A stretch of 24,794 nt of DNA from Flavobacteriales bacterium UBA7382 (GTDB lineage: Bacteria; Bacteroidota; Bacteroidia; Flavobacteriales_D; Sanyastnellaceae): the NCBI GenBank assembly GCA_002469765.1, contig DKNS01000059.1, positions 1 to 24,794 on the forward strand, read 5' to 3'. Both the position numbers and the translations under genes were made by a program. Positions 1-7,668 of this stretch are shown here, piece after piece. The notes below the pieces were generated by a model, which had not been told where the DNA came from, ran no database searches, and saw nothing but the letters and a program-made list of their open reading frames with translations. The first letter of the stretch is position 1. Every line of letters begins with the position of its first letter.

Positions 1-833
1 CCGTAAGGACCAGAAATGGTCACCTTGTCACCAGGCTTCTGGGCGAAGACGAACGATGAGCAAATCCCAGGGTTCACCTGCATCCATCCGTTCCGCGCGC
101 GGTCCCAAGGTGGGGTCGCAATCCGGATGTTCAACATCACGATGTTGCCCTCTGCCGGGTGATTGGCCATGGAGTATGCGCGCACAATGGGCTCGTCATT
201 GACCATTTTGAGGTCCCACAAGCCAAACTTGTCCCACTCCGATTGGAAGGTCTTGGGGTCTGGGTGGTGCTCCGGATGGGCCGTGATGTCAATGTCCTTG
301 TAGTCCACCGTGATTGTGGGCACGTCCACCTGGATGTATCCGCCGGCCTCAAAGTCCAGGGTCTCCCCATCAGGCAAACGCACCACGTACTCCTTGATGA
401 AAGAAGCCACGTTGTAATTGGACACCACTTCGCATTCCCACTTTTTGATGCCAAACACTTCTTCGGGCACCTGAATGTCCATGTCCTCCTTCACCTTCAC
501 CTGGCAACCGAGGCGCCAATTGTCGGCGACCTCCTTGCGCGAGAAATGCGGAGCTTCTGTAGGCAGGATCGAGCCTCCCCCGCTGTTGACTTGGCATTTG
601 CACTGCACACAAGTGCCACCACCTCCACAAGCCGAAGGAAGGAACACCCCATTGTTGCCCAACGTGGACAGCAAGGTTGAGCCACCTTCCACCTCGAGAG
701 TCTGCTCCCCGTTGATGGTGATTTTGAGCTTGCCCGCAGGCGAGAGTTTGGCCTTCACGAAGAGAAGCAAGCTCACGAGCATCAAGATGACCGTGAGGAA
801 GAAGGCGATGGCCAGAATCAGCGTGGTTGTCAT
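1..833 (-). CDS. nqrF: Na+-translocating NADH:quinone oxidoreductase subunit F, N-terminal 277 residues (3' end outside window)
   Basis: NqrF is the electron entry subunit of Na+-NQR: it oxidises NADH on the cytoplasmic face and passes electrons through FAD and a [2Fe-2S] cluster. Seen here: one N-terminal membrane segment (about residues 4-26), then a ferredoxin domain with cluster cysteines C69, C75, C78 and C110 in the C-x5-C-x2-C...C pattern, within one residue of the Vibrio numbering as I recall it. The FAD/NADH reductase domain follows, with the flavin motif RAYS at 218-221. The gene runs off the left edge, so the NADH-binding C-terminus is missing. The ATG at 833 lies 6 bases after the nqrE stop, and the gene is last in the visible nqrA-F operon. 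The family is about 400-430 residues, so roughly two thirds is present. Confidence 0.95.
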   Translation of the reverse strand, partial: MTTTLILAIAFFLTVILMLVSLLLFVKAKLSPAGKLKITINGEQTLEVEGGSTLLSTLGNNGVFLPSACGGGGTCVQCKCQVNSGGGSILPTEAPHFSRKEVADNWRLGCQVKVKEDMDIQVPEEVFGIKKWECEVVSNYNVASFIKEYVVRLPDGETLDFEAGGYIQVDVPTITVDYKDIDITAHPEHHPDPKTFQSEWDKFGLWDLKMVNDEPIVRAYSMANHPAEGNIVMLNIRIATPPWDRARNGWMQVNPGICSSFVFAQKPGDKVTISGPY

Positions 834-839
834 GTCTGA

Positions 840-1454
840 TCAGATTTCAATGCCCATGAAGCTCATGAAGGCAATGCCCATGAGTCCGGTGATGATGAAC
901 GTGATGCCCAATCCGCGGAGAGGCGCAGGCACGTGGGAGTAACGAATTTTTTCTCGGATTGCGGCGATGGCCACGATGGCCAACCACCACCCCACCCCGC
1001 TGCCAAGTCCGAAGACTGTGGCTTCGCCTATGCTCGGGTATTGGCGGTCTTGCATGAACAGTGCACCTCCAAGGATGGAGCAGTTCACCGCAATCAAGGG
1101 CAAAAAGATTCCGAGAGCGCCATACAGGGCAGGAGCGAATTTCTCGACAATCATCTCCACGAGCTGCACCATGGAGGCAATGACTGCAATGAACATGATG
1201 AAGCTGAGGAAGCTCAAGTCGACATTGACATACTCCGGATTCAACCACGACAAGGCGCCATCCTTGAGCACGTAGTTTTCAAGGAGGTAGTTGATCGGCA
1301 CGGTGATGCCGAGGACGAAAATCACCGCAAGGCCCAAGCCGTTGGCCGTTTTGACGGTCTTGGACACCGCGAGGTAAGAACACATGCCCAAGAAGTAGGC
1401 AAAAATCATGTTCTCAATGAAGATGCCCTTCACGAATATGCTGAGGTATTCCAT
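840..1454 (-). CDS. nqrE: Na+-translocating NADH:quinone oxidoreductase subunit E
   Basis: NqrE is an integral membrane subunit of Na+-NQR, homologous to NqrD and to RnfA/RnfE. Together NqrD and NqrE hold an iron centre in the middle of the membrane and help form the sodium path. The 204-residue product is almost wholly hydrophobic, with about six membrane segments. It has the two half-channel cysteines expected for the intramembrane cluster: C25 in GMCSYL and C125 in VNCSILGG. Length matches the family (about 200). The ATG at 1454 follows the nqrD stop by 3 bases, and nqrF starts 6 bases after this stop, so all are surely on one transcript. The choice between NqrE and RnfA/E is settled by the neighbouring nqrA and nqrF. 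Confidence 0.97.
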   Translation of the reverse strand: MEYLSIFVKGIFIENMIFAYFLGMCSYLAVSKTVKTANGLGLAVIFVLGITVPINYLLENYVLKDGALSWLNPEYVNVDLSFLSFIMFIAVIASMVQLVEMIVEKFAPALYGALGIFLPLIAVNCSILGGALFMQDRQYPSIGEATVFGLGSGVGWWLAIVAIAAIREKIRYSHVPAPLRGLGITFIITGLMGIAFMSFMGIEI

Positions 1455-1457
1455 GGC

Positions 1458-2153
1458 TTAGTTTTCTTCGATAAGTGCTGCGTTGCGGCTGCGTTGAATC
1501 CAAATGATGAGGCCGACTGTGATCAAGGCCATCGGAGGAAGGATCATCAGGTTGTTGTTCTCGTAGAACCCACCTTCAGAGATGAACCAGCTTGAGGGCA
1601 AGAACTTGACTTGCCCCATGCCTGGCAGTGAGATTGCGCCGCTGCCGAAGATTTCACGGACGATGGAGACCACGAGGAGGATCCAAGCATATCCCATGGC
1701 GTTGCCAATGGCATCGAGGAGCGACGGCCCAGGCTTGTTGCCCAAGGCAAAGGCCTCAAGCCGGCCCATGATGATGCAGTTGGTGATGATCAAGCCGACA
1801 AAGACCGACAGCTTCTCGCTGATGTCAGGCTGGAAAGCTTTCAGCACCTGGTCCACAATGATCACCAAAGAGGCGACGACCACGAGCTGAACGATGATGC
1901 GGATTCGGTCTGGCACCATGTTGCGAAGCAGGGAGATGATGACGTTGCCGCCGATCATCACGAATAACACGGAAAGGCTCATGATCACAGCCTGTTGAAG
2001 CTGAACGGTGATTGCCAAGGCCGAACAAATTCCGAGCACCTGCACGGTGATGGGATTGCTGTCGTCCAAGGGGTCCTTGAGGAGTTTGCGGTTCTTTTTG
2101 CTGAACAAGCTTTCACGCTTGGTCTCTACCGCGATGTTGGTGTCGGTGCTCAT
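1458..2153 (-). CDS. nqrD: Na+-translocating NADH:quinone oxidoreductase subunit D
   Basis: NqrD is the second of the paired membrane subunits that hold the intramembrane iron-sulfur centre of Na+-NQR. The 231-residue product starts with a polar cytoplasmic stretch of about 35 residues, containing KKNRKLLKDPL, followed by membrane segments. Candidate cluster ligands are C43 (LGICSALA) and C126 (ITNCIIMGR), which mirror C25 and C125 of NqrE, as expected for the inverted-topology pair. The ATG at 2153 overlaps the TGA of nqrC as ATGA, so translation is probably coupled. The family is about 210 residues; the slight excess is in the N-terminal tail. Confidence 0.97.
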   Translation of the reverse strand: MSTDTNIAVETKRESLFSKKNRKLLKDPLDDSNPITVQVLGICSALAITVQLQQAVIMSLSVLFVMIGGNVIISLLRNMVPDRIRIIVQLVVVASLVIIVDQVLKAFQPDISEKLSVFVGLIITNCIIMGRLEAFALGNKPGPSLLDAIGNAMGYAWILLVVSIVREIFGSGAISLPGMGQVKFLPSSWFISEGGFYENNNLMILPPMALITVGLIIWIQRSRNAALIEEN

Positions 2154-2923
2154 CGTTGGGCGCGTTGAGTTGCGTTGTTGAAGTACTTGAGGTAGATGCC
2201 CATGGTGCGGTTGAGCATTTCATCTACGCCCTTGGACGTGATGGTGCCGCCTGTGATGCCATCCACACTGTGCAAATCGGTCAAGGCACCACCTTTCAAG
2301 ACAGAGAAATAGGTGGGGCCCATTTCCGCAAGGGTCTTGCCTTCAAACTTCTCGGTGAAGAACGATTCCTTGATTTCAGCGCCCAAACCAGGGGTTTCCG
2401 TTTTGTGGTCAAACTTGGCTCCGTAGATGGTCTGCATGTCGCCCTCAAGCGCCACGTAACCCCAAATAGGCCCCCAAAGTCCAGACCCCACCATCGGCAC
2501 TACGTAGTAGGTTTGACCTTCTTTTTGGCATTCGAAGACAGGGAATGTCAAGTCGTCTGCATTCGTCCAGGAGAGGTCCCCTTTGGCCGGCTTATGAGAA
2601 CGATAGTCCTTCTTAATGTCGATGTTGAAAGGATCGGTCGCGTCAGTGGTGCTCACCTCGCCTTGTTTCACCGACACCTGCGCGCCGGATGCGTCGATGG
2701 CGACACGTGAGGCCACATACTCCGCAAAGAGCTCCTTTGCATTGTCACGCTGGGAGTCCACTTTGATGGCCCCAAGGATGTCCATCATCTTTTTGTCGGC
2801 CGCGTTGGCTTGTTGGAGGGGCTTCAGTGAGATGGACGTGGCCGCAAGGGCCGTCCCCACCACGACCACCATCACAATGGCAAAGCCAAAGGTGTAGCCG
2901 GTTCCGTTTTTGTTGATCGCCAT
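2150..2923 (-). CDS. nqrC: Na+-translocating NADH:quinone oxidoreductase subunit C (FMN-binding)
   Basis: NqrC carries a covalently bound FMN outside the cytoplasmic membrane and relays electrons between the membrane iron centre and NqrB. The 257-residue product has one N-terminal membrane helix (about residues 11-32) and a soluble FMN-binding domain. The flavinylation motif is DGITGGTIT at 221-229, making T227 the expected phosphoester-linked residue. It is the TGGT variant of the usual SGAT. Attachment requires the flavin transferase ApbE, which is not in this window. The ATG at 2923 lies 24 bases after the nqrB stop, and the TGA overlaps the nqrD start. RnfG is the nearest alternative family, ruled out by the surrounding nqr genes. 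Confidence 0.96.
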   Translation of the reverse strand: MAINKNGTGYTFGFAIVMVVVVGTALAATSISLKPLQQANAADKKMMDILGAIKVDSQRDNAKELFAEYVASRVAIDASGAQVSVKQGEVSTTDATDPFNIDIKKDYRSHKPAKGDLSWTNADDLTFPVFECQKEGQTYYVVPMVGSGLWGPIWGYVALEGDMQTIYGAKFDHKTETPGLGAEIKESFFTEKFEGKTLAEMGPTYFSVLKGGALTDLHSVDGITGGTITSKGVDEMLNRTMGIYLKYFNNATQRAQR

Positions 2924-2947
2924 GGTTGTGCGTTTCGTTGCGTTAGA

Positions 2948-4165
2948 TTAGGCTGCAGCCACCGTCAATCGCTTCTCACGGCGCTTGATGTTGGCTTCAA
3001 TCACGTAGTGGTCAATGAGCGGAGCCATGACATTCATGAACAGGATGGCCATCATCACCCCTTCCGGGTAGGCTGGGTTGAAGACGCGGATCATGATGCT
3101 AAACAATCCACCGAAGAACCCATACCAGAGTTTGCCGGTGTTGGTTTGGGCCGCACTCACAGGATCGGTGGCCATGAAGACCATGCCAAACATGAAGCCG
3201 CCCATCACCACTTGGTGCACGGGGTTGATGGTCATGTACGCGTTGGCCCCAATCAGGTTGAACAACACACCCATCACGAGTCCGCCTGCCAAGAAGGAGG
3301 CAATCACACGCCAGCTTCCGATGCCGGTCCAAATGAGCATGGCCGCACCAATCAAACAGGCCATGGCAGAAGTTTCTCCCACAGAACCTGGGATCAGTCC
3401 CAAGAAACAATTGCTCAAAGAGAACAGGCCGCCGTCCGCGAACAACGACATGGTGGCTGCGCTCGCCTCTGAGGCCGCAGTGCCCACGGTGCCAGCGAGG
3501 TGGCCCAATGCCGTGGCCCCGGTGTAACCGTCGACAAGCATGCCTCCCGCTTTGCTGGTGGCCACGTCGTGGATCCAAATTTCCCCACTCAATTGCTTGG
3601 GGTAGGCAAAGAACAAGAAGGCACGTGCCGTGAGGGCCACGTTCAAGATGTTCATGCCAGTGCCTCCGAAGACTTCTTTCGCCACGACGACGGCAAATGC
3701 CACAGCAAGAGCCACCATCCAAAGGGGGACATCCACGGGCATGATGAGCGGAATCAGCATGCCCGACACGAGGTAGCCCTCGTTGATGCTGTGCCCACGC
3801 ATGCCGGCGAACAAAAACTCAATGCCCAAGCCTACGCCGTAGCTGACCACGATCAGTGGAATGACTTTCCAAGCACCCACAAGGACATTGGCAAGGATGT
3901 CCGAGGATTGACCCAGGCTCAGATGGTACTGATGTCCGATGTTCCACATGCCAAACAACAGGCAGGGAATCATGGCCACAATCACCAAGAACATGGTGCG
4001 CTTCAAGTCGATGCTGTCCCGGACGTGCGACCCAGCTGAGGTCACGTGCCCTGGGGTGAATGCAAACGTCTCGAGAGAGTCGAACACCACCCAGAAACGC
4101 GACAACTTGCCGCCTTCTTCAAAGTGTGGTTTGATCGATTGGATGAGGTTGTGAATGGCTTTCAT
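2948..4165 (-). CDS. nqrB: Na+-translocating NADH:quinone oxidoreductase subunit B
   Basis: NqrB is the large membrane subunit of Na+-NQR. It carries covalent FMN and riboflavin and forms much of the ubiquinone site and the sodium channel. The 405-residue product has a conserved cytoplasmic N-terminus, about ten membrane segments, and the flavinylation motif DGYTGAT at 212-218 with T218 as the FMN-linked threonine. GGTGMNILN at 167-175 is another conserved stretch. I placed the start at the ATG at 4165 (MKAIHNL), 11 bases after the nqrA stop. An in-frame upstream start at 4261 would run 85 bases into nqrA and add a charged, unrelated N-terminus, so I rejected it. RnfD is the nearest homologue. 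Confidence 0.96.
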   Translation of the reverse strand: MKAIHNLIQSIKPHFEEGGKLSRFWVVFDSLETFAFTPGHVTSAGSHVRDSIDLKRTMFLVIVAMIPCLLFGMWNIGHQYHLSLGQSSDILANVLVGAWKVIPLIVVSYGVGLGIEFLFAGMRGHSINEGYLVSGMLIPLIMPVDVPLWMVALAVAFAVVVAKEVFGGTGMNILNVALTARAFLFFAYPKQLSGEIWIHDVATSKAGGMLVDGYTGATALGHLAGTVGTAASEASAATMSLFADGGLFSLSNCFLGLIPGSVGETSAMACLIGAAMLIWTGIGSWRVIASFLAGGLVMGVLFNLIGANAYMTINPVHQVVMGGFMFGMVFMATDPVSAAQTNTGKLWYGFFGGLFSIMIRVFNPAYPEGVMMAILFMNVMAPLIDHYVIEANIKRREKRLTVAAA

Positions 4166-4176
4166 ATCGTCAGACT

Positions 4177-5523
4177 TTATCCAAGTTCCACTTTCAAAGC
4201 GTCCAGCCCCTCGCGCACGAGCGACTGAACAGGAATTTTCGAGGTGCACACGAATTCGCATAGGGCGAAGTCCTCGGGCGCAACTTCATATATGCCCAGC
4301 TTCTCCATCGCATCGATGTCGTTCACCATGATGCTCTTGACGAGATGAACTGGGTAGATGTCAAATGGGAAGACGGCTTCGTACTGACCGGAGACCACAA
4401 AGGCACGATCTTCTCCGTTTTGGTTGGTGTCCAAAGTGAAGGTCTTTCCCTTTGGCATGAGCCAGGTGGGGTACGCTCGGCTGGCGGAAAATTTGTCCAG
4501 TCCTGGGCTCAACCATCCTTCCGTCAGCATGAACTTGGGGTCGTGCCCTTCTGGCAACGCCACCACCTGGGTGGCGAAGGCACCCAAGTAACCGTCCATT
4601 CCTGCTGTGGTGCCCGTAAGCACGCTGCCGCTGATGACGCGGGAGCCATCGTTGACCTTCAACCCAAGGTCGGCGAGCTTGGCGCCTGAGACCGTCTTCA
4701 GGTGACGCGGGGACTCCATCTCGGAGCCACAGACTGCCACCACGCGTCGAGCGCTGTATTTGCCCGTCTTCAAGAAAGCCCCAAGGTTGATGGTGTCTTG
4801 CAAACCCAAGGTCCACAAAACCTCGCCTTTGTTGATGGGGGCGGTGTGATGAATCTGCACGCCCACATTCCCGGCTGGGTGCGGCCCTTGAAACGATGTC
4901 GTCTTGCAATTCTTGATTCCGGCCAGGGCGCTGTCGCCCGCCTCAAGGCCGACGTGCACCCCACCCGATCCTGCGAGATCTGACAAAGCGTCGAGGCCGC
5001 GCTGGAGGTTGTCCAACTGGCCTTCCAGCACCACCGCGGTTGAAGCCGCCATGGGAGAAGAATCAAACCCACTCACATAGATGGCGCGGGGGGTGTCTGA
5101 GGGATTGGCCAACACGTCAAATGGACGCTGGCGGAATCCCGCGAACACACCCGCTTCCGCCAAGTGGGCCACAAGGGCGTCCCGGTCTCCTCCGCTCCAC
5201 ACCCCAAAATCGCGGTGCTTTTCTTCACCAGAGGCCTCCACCACGACGGACATGATTCGGCGCTTGGCGCCTCGGACCACTTCCTTCACGGTTCCAGCCA
5301 CGGGGCTCACGACTTTCACCGTGGTGAATGTCTTGTCGTAAAGCAACGCGGCACCCGCGTCGACGGCGTCGCCCGCTTTGACAGCAAGTTTGGGGGTCAA
5401 TCCCGGATAATCAGGAGGTTGGATGGCCACCAACTTTGGCGCAGGCGCGGCAGCACATTCAGTGGAAGGAGCTCCGGCCAAGCGGATGTCAACTCCTTTT
5501 TTGATTCGCAAGGTCTTGGACAT
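4177..5523 (-). CDS. nqrA: Na+-translocating NADH:quinone oxidoreductase subunit A
   Basis: NqrA is the cytoplasmic, cofactor-poor subunit that contacts NqrB and contributes to quinone binding. The 448-residue product begins MSKTLRIKKGVDIRLAG, a typical NqrA start, and then has a lipoyl-like hybrid motif region (about 35-100, including VVSPVAGTVKEVVRG) before the RnfC-like domain. Length agrees with the family (about 446-450). The frame stays open upstream to an initiation codon at 5778, but those 85 residues do not resemble NqrA and would cross the divergent gene's start, so I used the ATG at 5523. It is the first gene of the operon, with a TACCTTTG -7-like box 21 bases upstream and a divergent neighbour starting at 5648. 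Confidence 0.96.
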   Translation of the reverse strand: MSKTLRIKKGVDIRLAGAPSTECAAAPAPKLVAIQPPDYPGLTPKLAVKAGDAVDAGAALLYDKTFTTVKVVSPVAGTVKEVVRGAKRRIMSVVVEASGEEKHRDFGVWSGGDRDALVAHLAEAGVFAGFRQRPFDVLANPSDTPRAIYVSGFDSSPMAASTAVVLEGQLDNLQRGLDALSDLAGSGGVHVGLEAGDSALAGIKNCKTTSFQGPHPAGNVGVQIHHTAPINKGEVLWTLGLQDTINLGAFLKTGKYSARRVVAVCGSEMESPRHLKTVSGAKLADLGLKVNDGSRVISGSVLTGTTAGMDGYLGAFATQVVALPEGHDPKFMLTEGWLSPGLDKFSASRAYPTWLMPKGKTFTLDTNQNGEDRAFVVSGQYEAVFPFDIYPVHLVKSIMVNDIDAMEKLGIYEVAPEDFALCEFVCTSKIPVQSLVREGLDALKVELG

Positions 5524-5544
5524 GTCCAATCGGTTTTCGGGGCG

Positions 5545-5552
5545 CAAAGGTA
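5545..5552 (-). promoter_or_regulatory. -7 box for the nqr operon
   Basis: Read on the minus strand this is TACCTTTG, an exact match to the Bacteroidota -7 consensus TAnnTTTG. It lies 21 bases before the nqrA ATG, in the 124-base divergent gap between nqrA and the plug gene. No TTG/TTTG -33 element sits at the best 19-21 base spacing; minus-strand TTTG and TTG occur at spacings of 12 and 25. The transcription start is inferred to be around 5535-5540. Confidence 0.55.
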
Positions 5553-5647
5553 GCCCCCACAACTCAAAAGAACGGACCAAGACAACACGCGATTTATCCA
5601 TGGTCGCAAGGGCAATTCCTGAAAGGATTTGCGACGAACTTTGGGGC

Positions 5648-6949
5648 ATGACTTTCAGCTGGCACCTCTCCCAAACACATTCCAGGCTGCTGACCCTGGC
5701 CTTGGCATGGGCCAGCGCGACGATGGCAGGCGGACAAACTTCCACCTTCCCAATCCTACCTGTCGACGACGCACGCATCCAGGCCGTGACCTTCCACCCC
5801 GTGGGTCAACCCATCGCGCCACCTGTCATCTCATTGGCGCAATCCCAAGAACAAGGCGTGCTGGAATTGCGGTTCGACGACATGACCGGGGAGTACACGA
5901 CTTGGGAAGTCCAAATCGTCCACTGTGACCGTCACTGGAAGCCTTCCGACCTTCATCCCAGCGAGTACCTGCAGGGTTTCTACGCCACCCCCATGTCCGA
6001 CGACGAGGCAAGTTTCGGAACCAAGGTGGACTTCACGCACCACCTCTTGCGGTTGCCCAACGAAGACATGAGATGGACCCTAAGCGGGAACTACCTCCTC
6101 CAAATTGTCGATCCCTACGACCCCGAACGACCTCTGGTACAACGCCGCTTTGTGGTGTTCGAAGAGTTGTGCGATGTGGACGCCAAGGTGGGCGAACCGT
6201 CGGATTTGGCCTTGGTACGCAGCCACCAAGAGGTGCACTTCACCCTGAAAGAACGGAACTACAGTTTGTCGGACCCGTACGACCGGTTGACCGTGACCGT
6301 GGTGCCCAATTGGACCTGGTCGCGCGCCATCACAGGTCGGGAACCGAGATTCGTCAAAGGCACTGAGATCGATTTCACCCGTTCTGGCTACGTGTTTGAA
6401 GGCGGCAATACGTTCCGATTTGTGGACCTCAAAGGCCTGGAATTTCGCGCGCGAGGCGTGGCCCGGCTGGAAGAACATCCCAACACGTGGCATTTCTGGC
6501 TGGAAACTGACGAGCGGCGCACCTACGACTACTTCGGTGGAGGCCAAGACATCCACGGAGCCTCGGTGACCCACAACGACCGACTCGACCCCTACACCGG
6601 AAGCGACCACGTGTGGGTGCATTGGGCCTTGGACACCCGCCATCCGCTGGCTGAAAGGGACATCTATGTGGTGGGAGCGTTGAGTCAATACGAGTGCCGG
6701 CCTGATTTCAAAATGACCTACGATGCCGACCGCGGCCTCTACACCCTGGACCAAACCCTGAAGCAGGGCTACCACAACTACCAGTACGTGGTGCGGGAAC
6801 AAGGCGACCGCGACTCGGCGGGTCAACTCCTGGACGTGGAGGGAAGCCACGCCCAAACCAACAACCTTTACACCCTCGTGGTGCATTATGAAGACTGGGA
6901 AGGCTACCACCGCGTCGTCGGCCTTTCACAATGGGAAAGCCATCCATGA
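5648..6949 (+). CDS. Type IX secretion system plug protein (formerly DUF5103 family)
   Basis: This is a member of the family once called DUF5103, now named for the Plug subunit found on the periplasmic side of the SprA translocon in the published Flavobacterium johnsoniae structure. It is thought to seal the SprA pore when PorV is not bound. The 433-residue product has a Sec signal peptide (hydrophobic core about 13-29, likely cleavage near AGGQT), then the family signature around 92-111, where HCDRHW is followed by SDLHPSEYLQGF. The middle and C-terminus are beta-rich with many aromatic residues. The ATG at 5648 gives a proper signal peptide; an earlier ATG at 5600 would bury it. The TGA overlaps the next ATG. 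No other type IX genes are nearby. Confidence 0.85.
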   Translation: MTFSWHLSQTHSRLLTLALAWASATMAGGQTSTFPILPVDDARIQAVTFHPVGQPIAPPVISLAQSQEQGVLELRFDDMTGEYTTWEVQIVHCDRHWKPSDLHPSEYLQGFYATPMSDDEASFGTKVDFTHHLLRLPNEDMRWTLSGNYLLQIVDPYDPERPLVQRRFVVFEELCDVDAKVGEPSDLALVRSHQEVHFTLKERNYSLSDPYDRLTVTVVPNWTWSRAITGREPRFVKGTEIDFTRSGYVFEGGNTFRFVDLKGLEFRARGVARLEEHPNTWHFWLETDERRTYDYFGGGQDIHGASVTHNDRLDPYTGSDHVWVHWALDTRHPLAERDIYVVGALSQYECRPDFKMTYDADRGLYTLDQTLKQGYHNYQYVVREQGDRDSAGQLLDVEGSHAQTNNLYTLVVHYEDWEGYHRVVGLSQWESHP

Positions 6950-7668
6950 AACAACTGAACATTTGGATCACAGGAGCCTCCAGTGGCATCGGGAAAGCAT
7001 GCGCCTTGACCTTGGCCGGAGCAGGCCACCGCATTCTCGCCTCCGCGCGATCTCAAGCCCCCTTGGACGCTTTGGCAGATGAAGCCCAAGGGTTGACTGG
7101 CAATGTGTCCACCCTCCCTTGTGACGTCACCGACGTTGAATCTGTGGCCCACTGCGTCCAATGGATGTCCGAACATTGGAGAGGGTTGGACGTGGTCATC
7201 CCCAATGCTGGCATCGGGTACTTCGACCCATTGGAGTCTGCGAAGCTTCAAGAGTGGCGCGCGATGGTGGACGTCAACGTTGCAGGAGTGCTCAACACGT
7301 TGCACGCGACGTTGCCCATGCTGCTCACCTCGAAAGGTCATGTGGTGAACATCGGGTCGCTGGCCGCCCGTCAGGTGTTCCCCAACAGCGGCATTTACTG
7401 CGCCACCAAGCATGCCGTCCTCGCCATTTCTGAATCGCTAAGGACAGAGTTCAAGGGACGCTTGGCCATCACCACGCTCAACCCCGGCGCCGTCAACACC
7501 CCCTTCATCGACCGCACCACCAACGACGACTTGCGGGCCAACTATCGACCTCAATTTGACGTCGGAATGGCTCCTGAATACGTGGCGGAAGCTGCGCTCT
7601 TTGCCGTGGAAAGCCGAGGCAAAGGCATTGTCAGCGAACTCACCATACGTCCAGACACAAGATACTGA
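6946..7668 (+). CDS. Classical short-chain dehydrogenase/reductase, YdfG-like
   Basis: This is a 240-residue NAD(P)-dependent oxidoreductase of the classical short-chain dehydrogenase family. It has the Rossmann motif TGASSGIG at 9-16, NAG at 87-89, the active-site asparagine N111, catalytic S138, Y151 and K155 (the YCATK motif), and the PG motif at 180-181. The overall pattern, including PEYVAEAALFAVE near the C-terminus, resembles the YdfG/serine-3-dehydrogenase-like group, but the substrate cannot be read from sequence. I chose the ATG at 6946 because it overlaps the plug gene's stop as ATGA; an ATG at 6931 in the same frame would add five residues. The stop shares its last base with the next start, so three genes appear translationally coupled. 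Confidence 0.92.
   Translation: MKQLNIWITGASSGIGKACALTLAGAGHRILASARSQAPLDALADEAQGLTGNVSTLPCDVTDVESVAHCVQWMSEHWRGLDVVIPNAGIGYFDPLESAKLQEWRAMVDVNVAGVLNTLHATLPMLLTSKGHVVNIGSLAARQVFPNSGIYCATKHAVLAISESLRTEFKGRLAITTLNPGAVNTPFIDRTTNDDLRANYRPQFDVGMAPEYVAEAALFAVESRGKGIVSELTIRPDTRY

Noticed and set aside
5423..5647. Upstream extension of the plug gene to 5423
   Set aside because: It would overlap nqrA and place the signal peptide in the interior of the protein; the ATG at 5648 gives a proper exported N-terminus.
5524..5778. Upstream extension of nqrA to a start at 5778
   Set aside because: The extra 85 residues do not resemble NqrA, cross the divergent plug gene's start and would remove the promoter region with its TACCTTTG box.
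6080..6910. 276-codon minus-strand frame opposite the type IX plug gene
   Set aside because: Aligned antisense frame with no domain or plausible start context; the plus-strand gene has a signal peptide and family signature.
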